Shown here one piece after another: positions 47,779-57,470 of a stretch of 64,000 nucleotides of DNA (its first letter is position 1; each line of letters begins with the position of its first letter). The stretch spans positions 1 to 64,000 of the forward strand of contig CACAZW010000006.1 in the NCBI GenBank assembly GCA_902537055.1, in the 5' to 3' direction. Below the pieces are notes generated by a model that was given only the letters and a program-made list of their open reading frames with translations, made no database searches and was not told the DNA's origin. This stretch comes from an uncultured Pelagibacteraceae bacterium. GTDB taxonomy: Bacteria; Pseudomonadota; Alphaproteobacteria; Pelagibacterales; Pelagibacteraceae. The translations under genes were made by a program, and so were the position numbers.

Positions 47779-50406
47779 ATGAGTTCAGACAAATATATTC
47801 ACGAAAATGTTGAAAATAAGATTTATTCTTATTGGGAAGAAAAGAATTTATTTAAACCAAAATCAAATAAAAAACAATTTTCGATAGTCATCCCACCACC
47901 AAATGTAACTGGTAGTCTTCATATGGGTCATGCACTAAATAATTCTATTCAAGACTTATTAACTCGATATCATCGAATGAATAATTTTGAAACTTTATGG
48001 CAACCCGGAACTGACCATGCAGGTATTGCTACACAGGCATTAGTAGAAAAAAAACTTAAATCTGAAGGTATAGATAAAAATGATTTAGGTAGAGATAAAT
48101 TCATAGAAAAAGTTTGGGAATGGAAAGGTCAGTATGGTGATATTATTATTAATCAATTAAAAAAATTAGGCTGTTCGTGTGATTGGTCTAGAAATGCCTT
48201 CACCATGGACGAAAATCTATCAAAATCTGTATTAAAAGTTTTTGTTGAAATGTACAAAAATGGATTAATTTACAAATCAAAAAAATTAGTAAATTGGGAC
48301 ACTGTATTAAAAACGGCAATATCGGATTTAGAGGTAGATCAAAGAGAAGTTAATTCAAAACTATATCACATCAAATATCCAATCCAAGGAACAGATAAAT
48401 TTATAACTATTGCAACTACTAGACCAGAAACCATGTTAGGAGATACAGCAGTTGCAGTTAATCCATCAGATGAAAGATATAAATCATTAGTAAATAAAAA
48501 TGTCATAGTTCCAATTGTCGATAGAAAAATAAAAATTATAGAAGATGATTATGCAGATCCAGAACAAGGGACTGGAGCTGTTAAAATTACACCAGCACAT
48601 GACTTCAATGATTATGATGTAGGAGAGAGAAATAATTTAGAAGTTATAAATGTTTTTACACCAGATGGAAAAATCAATGAAAATGCTCCTGATAATTATA
48701 TTGGACTTGATAGATTTGAAGCTAGAAAAAGAATTTTAAAAGAACTAACTGATAAAAACTTATTTGTTAAAGAAGAAAAAATTAAAAATAAAGTTCCTTA
48801 TGGTGATAGATCTAATTCTATAATTGAACCTTATTTAACTGAGCAATGGTTTGCAGATGCTAAGAAGCTTTCAATAAAAGCAAAAGAAATAGTAAATAAT
48901 AAAACAACTAATTTTTTTCCAGTTAATTGGACAAAAACATATTTTCAATGGATGGATAATATAGAACCATGGTGTATTTCAAGACAGCTTTGGTGGGGTC
49001 ATCAAATACCTGCATGGTATGGACCTGATGGAGAAATATTTGTAGATGAAACAGAAGAAGGTGCAAATAAATTAGCTAAAGAACATTATAAAAAAGATGT
49101 TGAATTAATTAGAGATCCAGATGTTCTTGATACATGGTTTTCATCTGGTTTATGGCCTTTTGCAACTTTAGGATGGCCAGAAAAAAATGAATATTTAGAA
49201 AAATTTTATCCAACTTCAGTATTGGTAACAGGATTTGATATAATCTTCTTTTGGGTTGCAAGAATGATTATGTTTGGAATGGAATTTCAAAACAAAGAAC
49301 CTTTTAAAAATATTTATGTTCATGCATTAGTTAGAGATGAAAAAGGTCAAAAAATGTCAAAGTCTAAAGGCAATGTAATTGACCCATTAGAGTTAATAGA
49401 AAAATATAGCGCTGATGCTTTAAGATTTACACTTTTGTCCATGGCATCTCCTGGACGAGATGTAAAGTTATCAGAGGATAGAGTTAAAGGTTATAGAAAT
49501 TTTTTAAATAAAATATGGAATGCTAATAACTTTCTTATTCAAAATGATTGTAAATTTGAAAATATAGAAACGCCTAATGATTTAAAACTAAATATTAATA
49601 AATGGATATTTGTTGAATTCACTAACACTAATGAAAAGATAAAAAAATCAATAGATAGTTATAGATTTGATGAGGCCGCAAGAATTGCATATCAATTTGT
49701 ATGGCACTCATTCTGTGATTGGTATTTAGAATTATCTAAAACCGTTTTTTATTCAGAAAATAATGAAAATATCGAAGAAACAAGAAATGTAGCTAGCTTC
49801 ATATTTACTCAAATTCTAGTTATTTTGCACCCATTTATTCCATTTTTAACTGAGGAAATATGGTTGAAAAATAAATTGGATAGAGATGGAAAGGATTTTC
49901 TTATGTTAAAAAACTGGTCCGAGGTCAGTTCTAATAAAGATAAAGACTTTGATGATGTAAATGAAATAATTGAATTTGTCTCATCTATTAGGTCTTTTAA
50001 AAATGAAATAGAAATAAGCCCTGGATCATTTGTTAAAATCTTAGTGAACAAAATAAATCCAGACATTAAGAAATTCATTGAAAATAACTCCAATACATTA
50101 AAAAAAATCGGCAGAATTAATGAATTTGTAACTGAAGATATTAAAAAACCTTCAGCAAACTTGGTCATTAAAGGCGAAATATTTAAAATTTACTTTGATG
50201 AAGATGTAGATTTGTCAAAAATTAAAGAAACACTATTGAATAAAAAGAATAAAATAGAGAAAGAAATGGAAAAAATTAATACAAGGCTAAATAATAAAAG
50301 TTTTATTGAAAGAGCTCCAAATGACATTGTTGAGCAAGAAAAGTCTAACTTTATTAATTTAGAAAAAGATGTTAATAAATTAAATTATACTTTAGAAAGT
50401 CTATAA
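47779..50406 (+). CDS. valS: valyl-tRNA synthetase
   Basis: This 875-residue class I synthetase has the HIGH motif in [17 protein letters not shown] (residues 38-54), a CP1 editing domain with [15 protein letters not shown] (about 213-227), and the KMSKS motif as [15 protein letters not shown] (about 528-542). The C-terminal part ends in the coiled-coil tRNA-binding arm (about 805-875, [18 protein letters not shown]). It charges tRNA-Val and removes mischarged threonine. It abuts ilvD with a one-base overlap. Confidence 0.97.
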   Translation: MSSDKYIHENVENKIYSYWEEKNLFKPKSNKKQFSIVIPPPNVTGSLHMGHALNNSIQDLLTRYHRMNNFETLWQPGTDHAGIATQALVEKKLKSEGIDKNDLGRDKFIEKVWEWKGQYGDIIINQLKKLGCSCDWSRNAFTMDENLSKSVLKVFVEMYKNGLIYKSKKLVNWDTVLKTAISDLEVDQREVNSKLYHIKYPIQGTDKFITIATTRPETMLGDTAVAVNPSDERYKSLVNKNVIVPIVDRKIKIIEDDYADPEQGTGAVKITPAHDFNDYDVGERNNLEVINVFTPDGKINENAPDNYIGLDRFEARKRILKELTDKNLFVKEEKIKNKVPYGDRSNSIIEPYLTEQWFADAKKLSIKAKEIVNNKTTNFFPVNWTKTYFQWMDNIEPWCISRQLWWGHQIPAWYGPDGEIFVDETEEGANKLAKEHYKKDVELIRDPDVLDTWFSSGLWPFATLGWPEKNEYLEKFYPTSVLVTGFDIIFFWVARMIMFGMEFQNKEPFKNIYVHALVRDEKGQKMSKSKGNVIDPLELIEKYSADALRFTLLSMASPGRDVKLSEDRVKGYRNFLNKIWNANNFLIQNDCKFENIETPNDLKLNINKWIFVEFTNTNEKIKKSIDSYRFDEAARIAYQFVWHSFCDWYLELSKTVFYSENNENIEETRNVASFIFTQILVILHPFIPFLTEEIWLKNKLDRDGKDFLMLKNWSEVSSNKDKDFDDVNEIIEFVSSIRSFKNEIEISPGSFVKILVNKINPDIKKFIENNSNTLKKIGRINEFVTEDIKKPSANLVIKGEIFKIYFDEDVDLSKIKETLLNKKNKIEKEMEKINTRLNNKSFIERAPNDIVEQEKSNFINLEKDVNKLNYTLESL

Positions 50407-52124
50407 TGCGGAAATTTAATAAAAAAAAACTACCAAGTAGATATACAACTGTAGGTGCTGATAGAGCTCCACAGAGATCCTTTTATTACGCAATGGATTT
50501 AACAGAAAAAGATGTTGCAAAACCTTTTGTGGGTGTTGTTTCAACTTGGAATGAGGCTGCACCTTGTAACATTAATTTAATGAAACAAGCTCAATTTGTA
50601 AAACAAGGTGTAAATGCATCAGGAGGAACACCTAGAGAATTTTGTACAATAACGGTTACTGATGGTATCGCTATGGGTCATGAAGGAATGAAATCTTCAT
50701 TGATTTCAAGAGACGTAATTGCAGATTCTACTGAATTAACTGTAAGAGGTCATTGTTATGATGCTTTAGTTGGTTTAGCTGGCTGTGATAAATCTTTACC
50801 AGGTCTAATGATGTCTATGGTGAGATTAAATATTCCTAGTGTATTTATTTATGGAGGTTCAATACTTCCAGGTAGATTTGAAGGTAAAGATGTAACTGTC
50901 GTTGATGTTTTTGAAGGTGTTGGAAAATATACATCAAAAAAAATGACAGCTCATGCTCTTAGAAAATTAGAATTGAAAGCTTGTCCAAGTGCAGGTGCTT
51001 GTGGGGGTCAATTTACCGCAAATACAATGGCATGTGTTTCAGAAGCTATTGGATTAGCCCTACCTTATTCAGCAGGAACTCCTGCTCCTTATAAAGAAAG
51101 ACATAAGTATGCGATTAATAGTGGTAAAGCTGTAATGAAACTTTTAGAAAAAAATATTAGACCAAGAGATATTGTTACAAGAAAAGCATTAGAAAATGCT
51201 GCTACAGTTGTTGCTGCAACAGGAGGATCTACTAATGCAGGTTTACACTTACCAGCTATTGCAAATGAAATTGGAATTAAATTTGATTTAATGGATGTTG
51301 CAAAAATTTTTAAAAGAACTCCTTATCTTGCTGATTTAAAACCTGGTGGAAAATATGTTGCAAAAGATATGTGGGAAGCAGGAGGAGTTCCAATGCTTTT
51401 AAAAACTCTTTACGATGGTGGATATATTCATGGGGATTGTATGACTGTTACAGGAAAGACAATGAAAGAGAATTTAAAAAATGTAAAATTTAATCCAAAA
51501 CAAAAAGTAATGAGAAGTTATAAAAATCCAATCACGCCAACTGGTGGTGTTGTTGGATTAAGAGGTAATTTAGCTCCAGAAGGTGGAATTGTTAAAATTG
51601 CAGGTTTGAAAAAATTACAATTTACTGGAAGAGCAAGATGTTTTGACTCTGAGGAAAAAGCTTACAAAGCTGTAAAAGAAAGAAAATACAAAGACGGTGA
51701 TATAATTATAATTAGATACGAAGGTCCGAAGGGTGGTCCAGGAATGAGAGAAATGTTGCAGACAACAGCTGCAATTTATGGACAAGGAAAAGGGGAGAAA
51801 GTAGCCCTTATAACGGACGGTAGGTTCTCTGGGGCCACAAGGGGCTTCTGTATTGGTCATGTGGGTCCTGAGGCCTCTATAGGCGGCCCAATAGCCCTTT
51901 TAAGGAACGGAGATATAATTGATATAGATGCAAAAAAAGGGACTATAAACGTTAGATTAAGTAAAAAAGAGCTTAGTGCGAGAAAAAAGAAATGGAAACA
52001 AAGAAAAATGAACTTTGGAAACGGAACTCTTTGGAAGTATGCTCAAACAGTAGGACCAGCTTATTTAGGTGCACCCACACATCCAGGTGGTAAAAACGAG
52101 GTTAAAACTTACGCAGATATTTGA
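50406..52124 (+). CDS. ilvD: dihydroxy-acid dehydratase
   Basis: IlvD dehydrates dihydroxy acids in valine and isoleucine synthesis using an Fe-S cluster. The 572-residue protein shows [17 protein letters not shown] (residues 38-54), cluster cysteines in [13 protein letters not shown] (about 121-133) and [18 protein letters not shown] (about 193-210), and the C-terminal [17 protein letters not shown] block. That block (51791-51910) is about 55% GC by hand count with GGG, GCC, GGC and AGG codons rare elsewhere in the gene, a possible imported patch. ValS upstream uses the pathway's product. Confidence 0.96.
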   Translation: MRKFNKKKLPSRYTTVGADRAPQRSFYYAMDLTEKDVAKPFVGVVSTWNEAAPCNINLMKQAQFVKQGVNASGGTPREFCTITVTDGIAMGHEGMKSSLISRDVIADSTELTVRGHCYDALVGLAGCDKSLPGLMMSMVRLNIPSVFIYGGSILPGRFEGKDVTVVDVFEGVGKYTSKKMTAHALRKLELKACPSAGACGGQFTANTMACVSEAIGLALPYSAGTPAPYKERHKYAINSGKAVMKLLEKNIRPRDIVTRKALENAATVVAATGGSTNAGLHLPAIANEIGIKFDLMDVAKIFKRTPYLADLKPGGKYVAKDMWEAGGVPMLLKTLYDGGYIHGDCMTVTGKTMKENLKNVKFNPKQKVMRSYKNPITPTGGVVGLRGNLAPEGGIVKIAGLKKLQFTGRARCFDSEEKAYKAVKERKYKDGDIIIIRYEGPKGGPGMREMLQTTAAIYGQGKGEKVALITDGRFSGATRGFCIGHVGPEASIGGPIALLRNGDIIDIDAKKGTINVRLSKKELSARKKKWKQRKMNFGNGTLWKYAQTVGPAYLGAPTHPGGKNEVKTYADI

Positions 52125-53326
52125 TGAAAATTAGACCTGTAATACTTTGTGGTGGTGCAGGAACACGACTTTGGCCCAATATAAAAAATACTCAAGCAAA
52201 ACAATTTATTGATTTTGGTGGTTGGACTTTATTACAAAAAGCTTTTGAAAGAATAAATAATAACTCTTACGATTTTCCAATTATCAGTACAAATCTTAAG
52301 TACTTAAAAGATGTAAAGAAAACATTAAAAAAATCTAAAATAAAAAAATACAAAATAATTTTAGAACCAGCTAAAAAAAATACAGCCCCAGCAATTTTAG
52401 TGAGTGCTTTAATTAAAGAAATTCCAACTGATCAGCCGATAATGTTTTTTACCTCAGATCATTTGATTGAAAATCCAAGTATTTTAACAAAATCTTTAAA
52501 AACTAATGTTAAAAATTTAAGTGATGAAAATATATTTATATTTGGGATTAAACCCACAAGACCTTCTAATGAGTACGGATATCTTAAAACAAAAAGTATA
52601 AATAGATTAAATAAAGTAACTAAATTTATAGAAAAACCAACAGAGCAAAAAGCCAAAATGATAATTAAATCTGGAGGTTATTGGAATTCTGGTATGTTTT
52701 ACTTAAAAAAATCATCAATAATCAATAACTTTAAAAAATATCAGCCTAGTATTTATAAATTGTGTCTAAAATCTTTAGAAAAATCAAAGATTAGAAATAA
52801 TACATATTTTTTAAATAAAAAATTCTTTGATAAATGTAAGGAAATTTCTTTTGATTTTGCAATTCTTGAAAAATCAAAAGATATAAATGCAATAAAACTT
52901 AGTATTCAATGGTCAGATCTTGGTAATTGGTTTGAAATATCAAAAATATATAAAAAAAATAAAAATAAATACTTTAAGAAAAAAAATGTTTTTCATAGAC
53001 CATGGGGCAGATATACAAACTTATATGAAGGTAAAAATTTTTTAGTAAAGGAATTAGTAGTTAATTCTAATTCTAAATTAAGCTTACAAAAGCATTTTCA
53101 TCGATCTGAATATTGGACGATTACTGATGGAAAACCTCTAATTACATTAAACAAGAAAAATTTCTATAAAAAACCAGGTGAAAAAATATTTATCCCGAGA
53201 GAAGCAATTCATCGAATAGAAAATAAATTTAAGAAAAAAGTAAAAATTATTGAAATACAAACTGGACCTATTTTAAAAGAGACAGATATAGTTAGATATC
53301 AAGATATTTACGGTAGAGTGAATTAA
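52124..53326 (+). CDS. manC: mannose-1-phosphate guanylyltransferase / mannose-6-phosphate isomerase
   Basis: From ATG at 52124 (overlapping the ilvD TGA) this protein has 400 residues. The N-terminal nucleotidyltransferase has VILCGGAGTRLWP (residues 6-18), FFTSDHLIE, EYGYLKTK, VTKFIEKP and YWNSGMFY. The C-terminal cupin domain (about 290-400) has RPWGRYTNLYEG, QKHFHRSEYWTITDG and IFIPREAIHRIEN, the type II mannose-6-phosphate isomerase signature. It makes GDP-mannose for surface sugars. It is shorter than E. coli ManC (478), mostly in the linker. Confidence 0.93.
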   Translation: MKIRPVILCGGAGTRLWPNIKNTQAKQFIDFGGWTLLQKAFERINNNSYDFPIISTNLKYLKDVKKTLKKSKIKKYKIILEPAKKNTAPAILVSALIKEIPTDQPIMFFTSDHLIENPSILTKSLKTNVKNLSDENIFIFGIKPTRPSNEYGYLKTKSINRLNKVTKFIEKPTEQKAKMIIKSGGYWNSGMFYLKKSSIINNFKKYQPSIYKLCLKSLEKSKIRNNTYFLNKKFFDKCKEISFDFAILEKSKDINAIKLSIQWSDLGNWFEISKIYKKNKNKYFKKKNVFHRPWGRYTNLYEGKNFLVKELVVNSNSKLSLQKHFHRSEYWTITDGKPLITLNKKNFYKKPGEKIFIPREAIHRIENKFKKKVKIIEIQTGPILKETDIVRYQDIYGRVN

Positions 53327-53334
53327 TACTCTTT

Positions 53335-54174
53335 ATGGATACATTAGTATTTTCTGTCGTTTTATTGGCAGCACTTCTACATGCCTCTTGGAATGGCATG
53401 GTTAAAAAACACTCGGATAAAGCAGTTGCTCTAGCAGGTATAATTTTAGGGCATATACCTTTTTCAATTATCGCAATCATTTTGTTACCAGCACCTTCAT
53501 TAGAAAGTATACCTTATATCTTTGCAAGTATTGTTGTTCACATCGGTTATCAATGGTTTTTGCTTAAATCATATGAAATTGGAGATTTGACAAAAGTCTA
53601 TCCTATAGCAAGAGGTACAGGCCCCTTATTTGTAACTGTAGTCTCAATTTTATTTTTAGGCGTTGTTTTAAATAAGTTTATTTTGATCTCTATTTTCTTA
53701 ATATGTTTTGGTATTTTTTTTCTTGGTATTTCCGATTATAAAAACAGTAGCTTAAATGTAATTAAATTTTCTTTTACAACAGGTTTGTTTATTGGCTCAT
53801 ACTCACTCGTAGATGGATATGGAGCAAGAATAAGTAATTCTGCAATATCTTTTGTCAGCTGGTCTTTCATATTAAACGCTATGATTTTCCCATTTATTCT
53901 TAGTTTAAGAGGTCAAAAAGATATTATTAAAAGGGTTTATAGATACGGTAAAATGATATTTTTTTATGGAGTAACATTATCATATGCAAGTTATGCATTA
54001 GCAGTATGGGCTTTCACAAAAGCTCCAATACCTGTTGTTACATCTTTAAGAGAAACAAGTATTTTATTATCAATATTTATTGGATATTTTTTATTAAAAG
54101 AAAGTATCAATTTAAAAAAAATCATATCAATTTTATTTATTTTAATAGGTGTGATTGGGATTAAATTATTTTAA
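53335..54174 (+). CDS. EamA/DMT-superfamily transporter
   Basis: This 279-residue protein has about ten membrane helices in two EamA repeats (about 5-133 and 147-278). LLAALLHASWNGMVKKHSDKA near the N terminus and YPIARGTGPLFVTVVSILFL (about 85-104) are typical of the drug/metabolite transporter superfamily. Substrate cannot be predicted. It follows manC after eight bases and is closed by an apparent terminator at 54295-54326. Confidence 0.85.
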   Translation: MDTLVFSVVLLAALLHASWNGMVKKHSDKAVALAGIILGHIPFSIIAIILLPAPSLESIPYIFASIVVHIGYQWFLLKSYEIGDLTKVYPIARGTGPLFVTVVSILFLGVVLNKFILISIFLICFGIFFLGISDYKNSSLNVIKFSFTTGLFIGSYSLVDGYGARISNSAISFVSWSFILNAMIFPFILSLRGQKDIIKRVYRYGKMIFFYGVTLSYASYALAVWAFTKAPIPVVTSLRETSILLSIFIGYFLLKESINLKKIISILFILIGVIGIKLF

Positions 54175-54294
54175 TTAAATTGTAACAATCTATAAATATT
54201 TTTGTCATTAAAGTTTATTAAAAATAATTAACAAAAATTTTAAATAATAAAACATCTTCATTTCCTCTTTGTTTAAAATTTTGTTGATTAACTA

Positions 54295-54335
54295 CCTTCC
54301 CCTTTTTGTTATAAAAAAGGGGAGGGACAATTTTT
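54295..54335 (+). terminator. strong hairpin terminator after the EamA gene
   Basis: A 13-bp stem pairs 54295-54307 (CCTTCCCCTTTTT) with 54314-54326 (AAAAAGGGGAGGG), one pair being G-U, around a 6-base loop. It is followed by ACAATTTTT, a broken T run. It lies between the convergent EamA gene (+) and the small Lys-rich gene (-); the T run favours termination of plus-strand transcripts. Confidence 0.75.
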
Positions 54336-54340
54336 ATACA

Positions 54341-54550
54341 TTAATTATTTACAGACGCAGGACTCTCACTGGTTTTCTTTTTAGCTAATTTTTTTGCTTT
54401 TTTTTCGGCAACTTTTTTTTCAATACCTGCAATTTTTATATTAATTTTAGCTAGTTTTTTTTCCTTTAAATTAATCTTATTTTTAAGTTTATCTATTGAT
54501 TTGATAAACTTTTTTTTTCTTTTTTCATTTTTCTTTAACTTCTTACCCAT
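54341..54550 (-). CDS. small Lys-rich coiled-coil-like protein, unknown function
   Basis: This 69-residue protein is extremely basic, starting GKKLKKNEKRKKKFIKSIDK and containing heptad-like KxxLKxKI and AEKKAKKLAKKK stretches that suggest a helical coil, with a short SESPASVNN tail. The start at 54550 follows a perfect Shine-Dalgarno sequence AGGAGGTGAT, so it is probably translated strongly. Two in-frame codons upstream (54553, 54556) overlap that site and are unlikely. Similarity to histone H1-like or nucleoid-binding tails is a matter of composition only; the family is not recognised. Confidence 0.72.
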   Translation of the reverse strand: MGKKLKKNEKRKKKFIKSIDKLKNKINLKEKKLAKINIKIAGIEKKVAEKKAKKLAKKKTSESPASVNN

Positions 54551-54554
54551 CATC

Positions 54555-54561
54555 ACCTCCT
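54555..54561 (-). promoter_or_regulatory. unusually strong ribosome binding site
   Basis: The minus strand reads AGGAGGTGATG ending in start codons, a full match to the 16S rRNA anti-Shine-Dalgarno end. AGGAGG lies five bases before the ATG at 54550 and two before the ATG at 54553. Most genes in this window have weak or no such site, so this small gene stands out. Confidence 0.75.
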
Positions 54562-54565
54562 ATGA

Positions 54566-54596
54566 AAATTTAAATTATTATATTTAATTTAAATTT
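54566..54596. repeat. 11-bp A/T inverted repeat upstream of the Lys-rich gene
   Basis: AAATTTAAATT (54566-54576) and AATTTAAATTT (54586-54596) are perfect complements with a 9-base centre. The repeat lies five bases upstream of the strong ribosome site of the minus-strand gene and downstream of the lipid-kinase stop. It could be an operator or a weak hairpin; AT-only composition limits confidence. Confidence 0.4.
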
Positions 54597-54634
54597 CTAA
54601 GTAAAATAATTTGTCTAAAATTTTGTTATTAAAA

Positions 54635-55519
54635 TTATAGTAAAAAATTTACTTTTTTTTGTGAAAATTCAATATCAATCTTATTGTGACATCCAAAATT
54701 ATCACCATCAACCTGAACGGGAATTTCAAAATTATTGCAATTAATTTGGATACTTTTTGAATAGGTGGTTATAACAGATTTGTTTCTTGATAAATCTCCA
54801 TAAATAATTATCAAAATAATATAATACATTAATTTTAGCCTACTTAAATCTTTAAAAACATAAGTTATTAATCTATCATCAAAAATGTTTGACTTATTTA
54901 TCTTATGATGACCAGCATAATATTTGGTATTAGAACTTAATACCCAATCAGCTTGATATTTTTGACCATCAAAGAAAACATCAAGTTTATTATTTTTCAT
55001 AAATAAAAAATGCTGAAACCCTTTTAAACCAAATATTATCTTACCAAGTATTTTTTTTATCCGTGTATCAATAGAGTGAACAATTTTAGCATCCCAACCA
55101 ATACCAGCCATTAAAAAAAAATAATTTTTATTTATTTTTATAAGATTAGATTGTTTATAATTATTTGATGTTAAAATATTACAAATATCGTCTACTTTTT
55201 TATTTATCGATAACTCTGCTTGAAGTAAATTGGCTGTTCCAGCCGGTATGTACCCAATTGCAAATTTATCATTAAAATCAAAGTCATTTTTTATCAATTC
55301 ATTGATAGCAAATGATACTGATCCATCTCCACCAGCAACTATCAATCTATCATAATTTTTATTTTTAAATTCCAAAAATATTTCTTTCGCCTCTTTTTCA
55401 GATTTGGTTTTGAAATAATCTACAGAGTTGTTAATTTTTAATTTTTCATAAATCTTATTTACAAATTTTATTTTTTTCCCTGTTGAAGAATTAAGGTTAT
55501 AAATCAAACAATAATGCAT
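54635..55519 (-). CDS. diacylglycerol-kinase-family lipid kinase
   Basis: This 294-residue protein belongs to the DagK catalytic (YegS/DgkB-like) family. IYNLNSSTGKKIKFVNKI (residues 5-22) is the first substrate loop, VAGGDGSVSFAINEL (about 61-75) the GGDGT-type nucleotide motif, and AIGYIPAGTANLLQAEL (about 88-104) the PxGTxN motif. Such enzymes phosphorylate diacylglycerol or related lipids. It is divergent from the plcP-like gene, whose reaction would release diacylglycerol, and a PHO-box-like repeat lies 68 bases upstream in the right orientation. Substrate is inferred. Confidence 0.87.
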   Translation of the reverse strand: MHYCLIYNLNSSTGKKIKFVNKIYEKLKINNSVDYFKTKSEKEAKEIFLEFKNKNYDRLIVAGGDGSVSFAINELIKNDFDFNDKFAIGYIPAGTANLLQAELSINKKVDDICNILTSNNYKQSNLIKINKNYFFLMAGIGWDAKIVHSIDTRIKKILGKIIFGLKGFQHFLFMKNNKLDVFFDGQKYQADWVLSSNTKYYAGHHKINKSNIFDDRLITYVFKDLSRLKLMYYIILIIIYGDLSRNKSVITTYSKSIQINCNNFEIPVQVDGDNFGCHNKIDIEFSQKKVNFLL

Positions 55520-55586
55520 AATTTTTTCGTAACTAATTTTTAATAAATCTTTAACATTTCAATGACATAAGAATTAAATGATTCGA

Positions 55587-55604
55587 GTTACAGTTGTGTT
55601 ACAA
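55587..55604 (-). promoter_or_regulatory. candidate PHO box between lipid kinase and plcP
   Basis: The plus strand reads GTTACAGttgtGTTACAA; on the minus strand it is TTGTAACacaaCTGTAAC, two 7-base direct repeats spaced by four bases, the geometry of a PhoB site. It resembles the pstS element. It ends 15 bases before the plcP ATG, too close for normal activation of plcP, but is 68 bases from the lipid-kinase start with matching orientation. Confidence 0.65.
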
Positions 55605-55618
55605 AATAGGTTTTTTTA

Positions 55619-56425
55619 ATGCCTCCGTTATTAAAATATAAGAGTATATTTATATCTGATGTGCATCTTGGCACCAAAGGTTGTCAAGCTAACAAGCTTT
55701 TAGAATTTTTTAAGAATTCAAGATCCGAGAACCTTTATTTAGTTGGAGATATAATCGATGTTTGGGCAATGCAAAAGAGTTTCTATTGGCCTCAAGAGCA
55801 TAATGATGTCATACAAAAAATATTGAGAAAAGCCAGGCACGGGACAAAAGTATTTTACATAATTGGAAATCATGATGAGGTATTTAGAAAATTTATTCCA
55901 ATGCATTTAGGTGATATTAAAATAGTAAATAGAGTTATTCATGAAACGCAGTTAGGAAAAAAATATTTAGTTGTTCATGGTGATGCTTGGGACGGAGTAA
56001 TGAAATATGCTAAATGGCTTTCTAAATTAGGAGCTATTGCCTATGAATTATTACTTAAAATTAATGTTATTATAAATTTTTTTAGAAAATTGAGAGGTAA
56101 AGACTATTGGTCATTGGCAAAATTTTTAAAATATAAGGTAAAAAATGCTGTAAAATTTATAGGTGAATATGAAAACACACTTTCTTCATATGCAAAAAGG
56201 AAAAAATTTGATGGAATAATTTGTGGACACATACATCATGCTGAAAATTTAAATCTTGATGGTGTTAATTATTTAAATTGTGGCGATTGGGTTGAGTCAT
56301 GTACAGCCTTGGCAGAAAAATATGATGGAACTTTTGAGATAATTTATTGGGATAAAAAAAGAAACGAATATATTTCAGAAAATATTGATAATAACAGGAT
56401 CGGTTCATTCAAAAAAGCATCTTAA
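55619..56425 (+). CDS. plcP: PlcP-like metallophosphoesterase (phospholipase C type)
   Basis: This 268-residue calcineurin-like phosphoesterase has the metal motifs FISDVHLGTKG (residues 10-20), LVGDIIDVW (about 40-48), IIGNHDEVF (about 81-89), VVHGDAWDG (about 117-125) and GHIHHAEN (about 202-209). Such genes are often labelled LpxH, but the window already encodes LpxI. Adjacent to an Agt-like glycosyltransferase in a pho cluster it fits PlcP, which strips headgroups from phospholipids during phosphate starvation and releases diacylglycerol. No signal peptide is seen. It lies three bases before agt. Confidence 0.82.
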   Translation: MPPLLKYKSIFISDVHLGTKGCQANKLLEFFKNSRSENLYLVGDIIDVWAMQKSFYWPQEHNDVIQKILRKARHGTKVFYIIGNHDEVFRKFIPMHLGDIKIVNRVIHETQLGKKYLVVHGDAWDGVMKYAKWLSKLGAIAYELLLKINVIINFFRKLRGKDYWSLAKFLKYKVKNAVKFIGEYENTLSSYAKRKKFDGIICGHIHHAENLNLDGVNYLNCGDWVESCTALAEKYDGTFEIIYWDKKRNEYISENIDNNRIGSFKKAS

Positions 56426-56428
56426 AGA

Positions 56429-57436
56429 ATGAAAATATTAATTGTTACCGATGCTTATTATCCTCAAGTTAATGGTGTTGTAAGAACTCTCCACGAAACT
56501 GGTGAAATTCTTAAATCACAAGGTCAAACTATTGAATATATTACTCCTCAACAATTTCTTACCGTGCCCATGCCAAAATATAATGAAATTAGATTGTCCT
56601 TAAATGTTTGGCCCCGTGTAAGTAACTTAATTAATTCAATTAAACCTGATGCAATACATATTGCAACAGAAGGACCCTTAGGGTTTATGGCACGAAGACA
56701 TTGCATTAAAAATGGCTTAAAATTTACCACAAGTTTTCACACAAGATTTGATAAATACATGAAACTTTATATGCCTATCATTCCAGCTAAATGGTCAGAA
56801 AAATTTTTATGCAATTTTCATAATAAAGCTGAAAGAATTTTAGTAACAACAGAATCTATGCGTGAAGAATTAATTTCTTTAGGTATTGATAACAATAAAA
56901 TGGTTACATGGACCAGAGGAGGTAATCATGGTGCATTTAAAAACCCCATTAAGAAAGACTTACCTTATAAAAGACCTATATGGATATATGTTGGAAGAGT
57001 TGCTGTTGAAAAAAATATCAAAGCATTTTTAGATTTAGATCTTGAAGGTACTAAAATTATAATTGGTAAAGGTCCTGATTTAAACAATTTAAAAAAAAAG
57101 TTTCCAAAAGACATTTTTTTAGGTGAGAAAACAAATGGAGAATTAGCTTCTCATTTTGCATCATCTGATGTTTTTGTATTTCCAAGTAAAACAGATACGT
57201 TTGGTATAGTTGTCTTAGAGTCTTTAAATTGTGGCACACCAGTCGCAGCTTACCCTGTACCGGGACCTAAAGATATATTAGGGGGTACTAATATTGATAC
57301 TTTAGATAATGATTTGAAAACCTCTGCTTTAAAAGCTTTGAAGGTAAGTCGTCAAGATTGTCTTGATTTTGCAAAAAAATATTCTTGGGAGGAAACGGCA
57401 AAAATATTTTTTGAAAATATTTCACCTAATAATTAA
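56429..57436 (+). CDS. agt: GT4 glycosyltransferase, Agt-like glycolipid synthase
   Basis: This 335-residue GT-B enzyme starts ILIVTDAYYPQVNGVVRTL (residues 3-21), an acceptor-domain motif of GT4 lipid glycosyltransferases, and has TSFHTRFDKYMKLYMP (about 100-115), IYVGRVAVEKNIKAFLDL (about 186-203) and the donor motif VFPSKTDTFGIVVLESLNCG (about 250-269). In alphaproteobacteria under phosphate starvation, Agt moves a sugar from UDP-sugar to diacylglycerol made by PlcP, giving phosphorus-free glycolipids. The three-base spacing to the plcP-like gene supports that pairing. The sugar cannot be told from sequence. Confidence 0.85.
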   Translation: MKILIVTDAYYPQVNGVVRTLHETGEILKSQGQTIEYITPQQFLTVPMPKYNEIRLSLNVWPRVSNLINSIKPDAIHIATEGPLGFMARRHCIKNGLKFTTSFHTRFDKYMKLYMPIIPAKWSEKFLCNFHNKAERILVTTESMREELISLGIDNNKMVTWTRGGNHGAFKNPIKKDLPYKRPIWIYVGRVAVEKNIKAFLDLDLEGTKIIIGKGPDLNNLKKKFPKDIFLGEKTNGELASHFASSDVFVFPSKTDTFGIVVLESLNCGTPVAAYPVPGPKDILGGTNIDTLDNDLKTSALKALKVSRQDCLDFAKKYSWEETAKIFFENISPNN

Positions 57437-57470
57437 AGACAATATACATTACATTTGTTAAAACATATCC

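Noticed and set aside
55619-56425. Calling this gene lpxH (UDP-2,3-diacylglucosamine hydrolase)
   Set aside because: The fold is the same, but lpxI in the lipid A operon already covers that step, and the tight pairing with an Agt-like glycosyltransferase beside pho genes fits PlcP better.
57440-57470. PHO-box-like sequence (ATTACATTTGTTAAAAC) before phoR
   Set aside because: The half-site spacing is about nine bases instead of 11, so it does not match the geometry of the two accepted elements.
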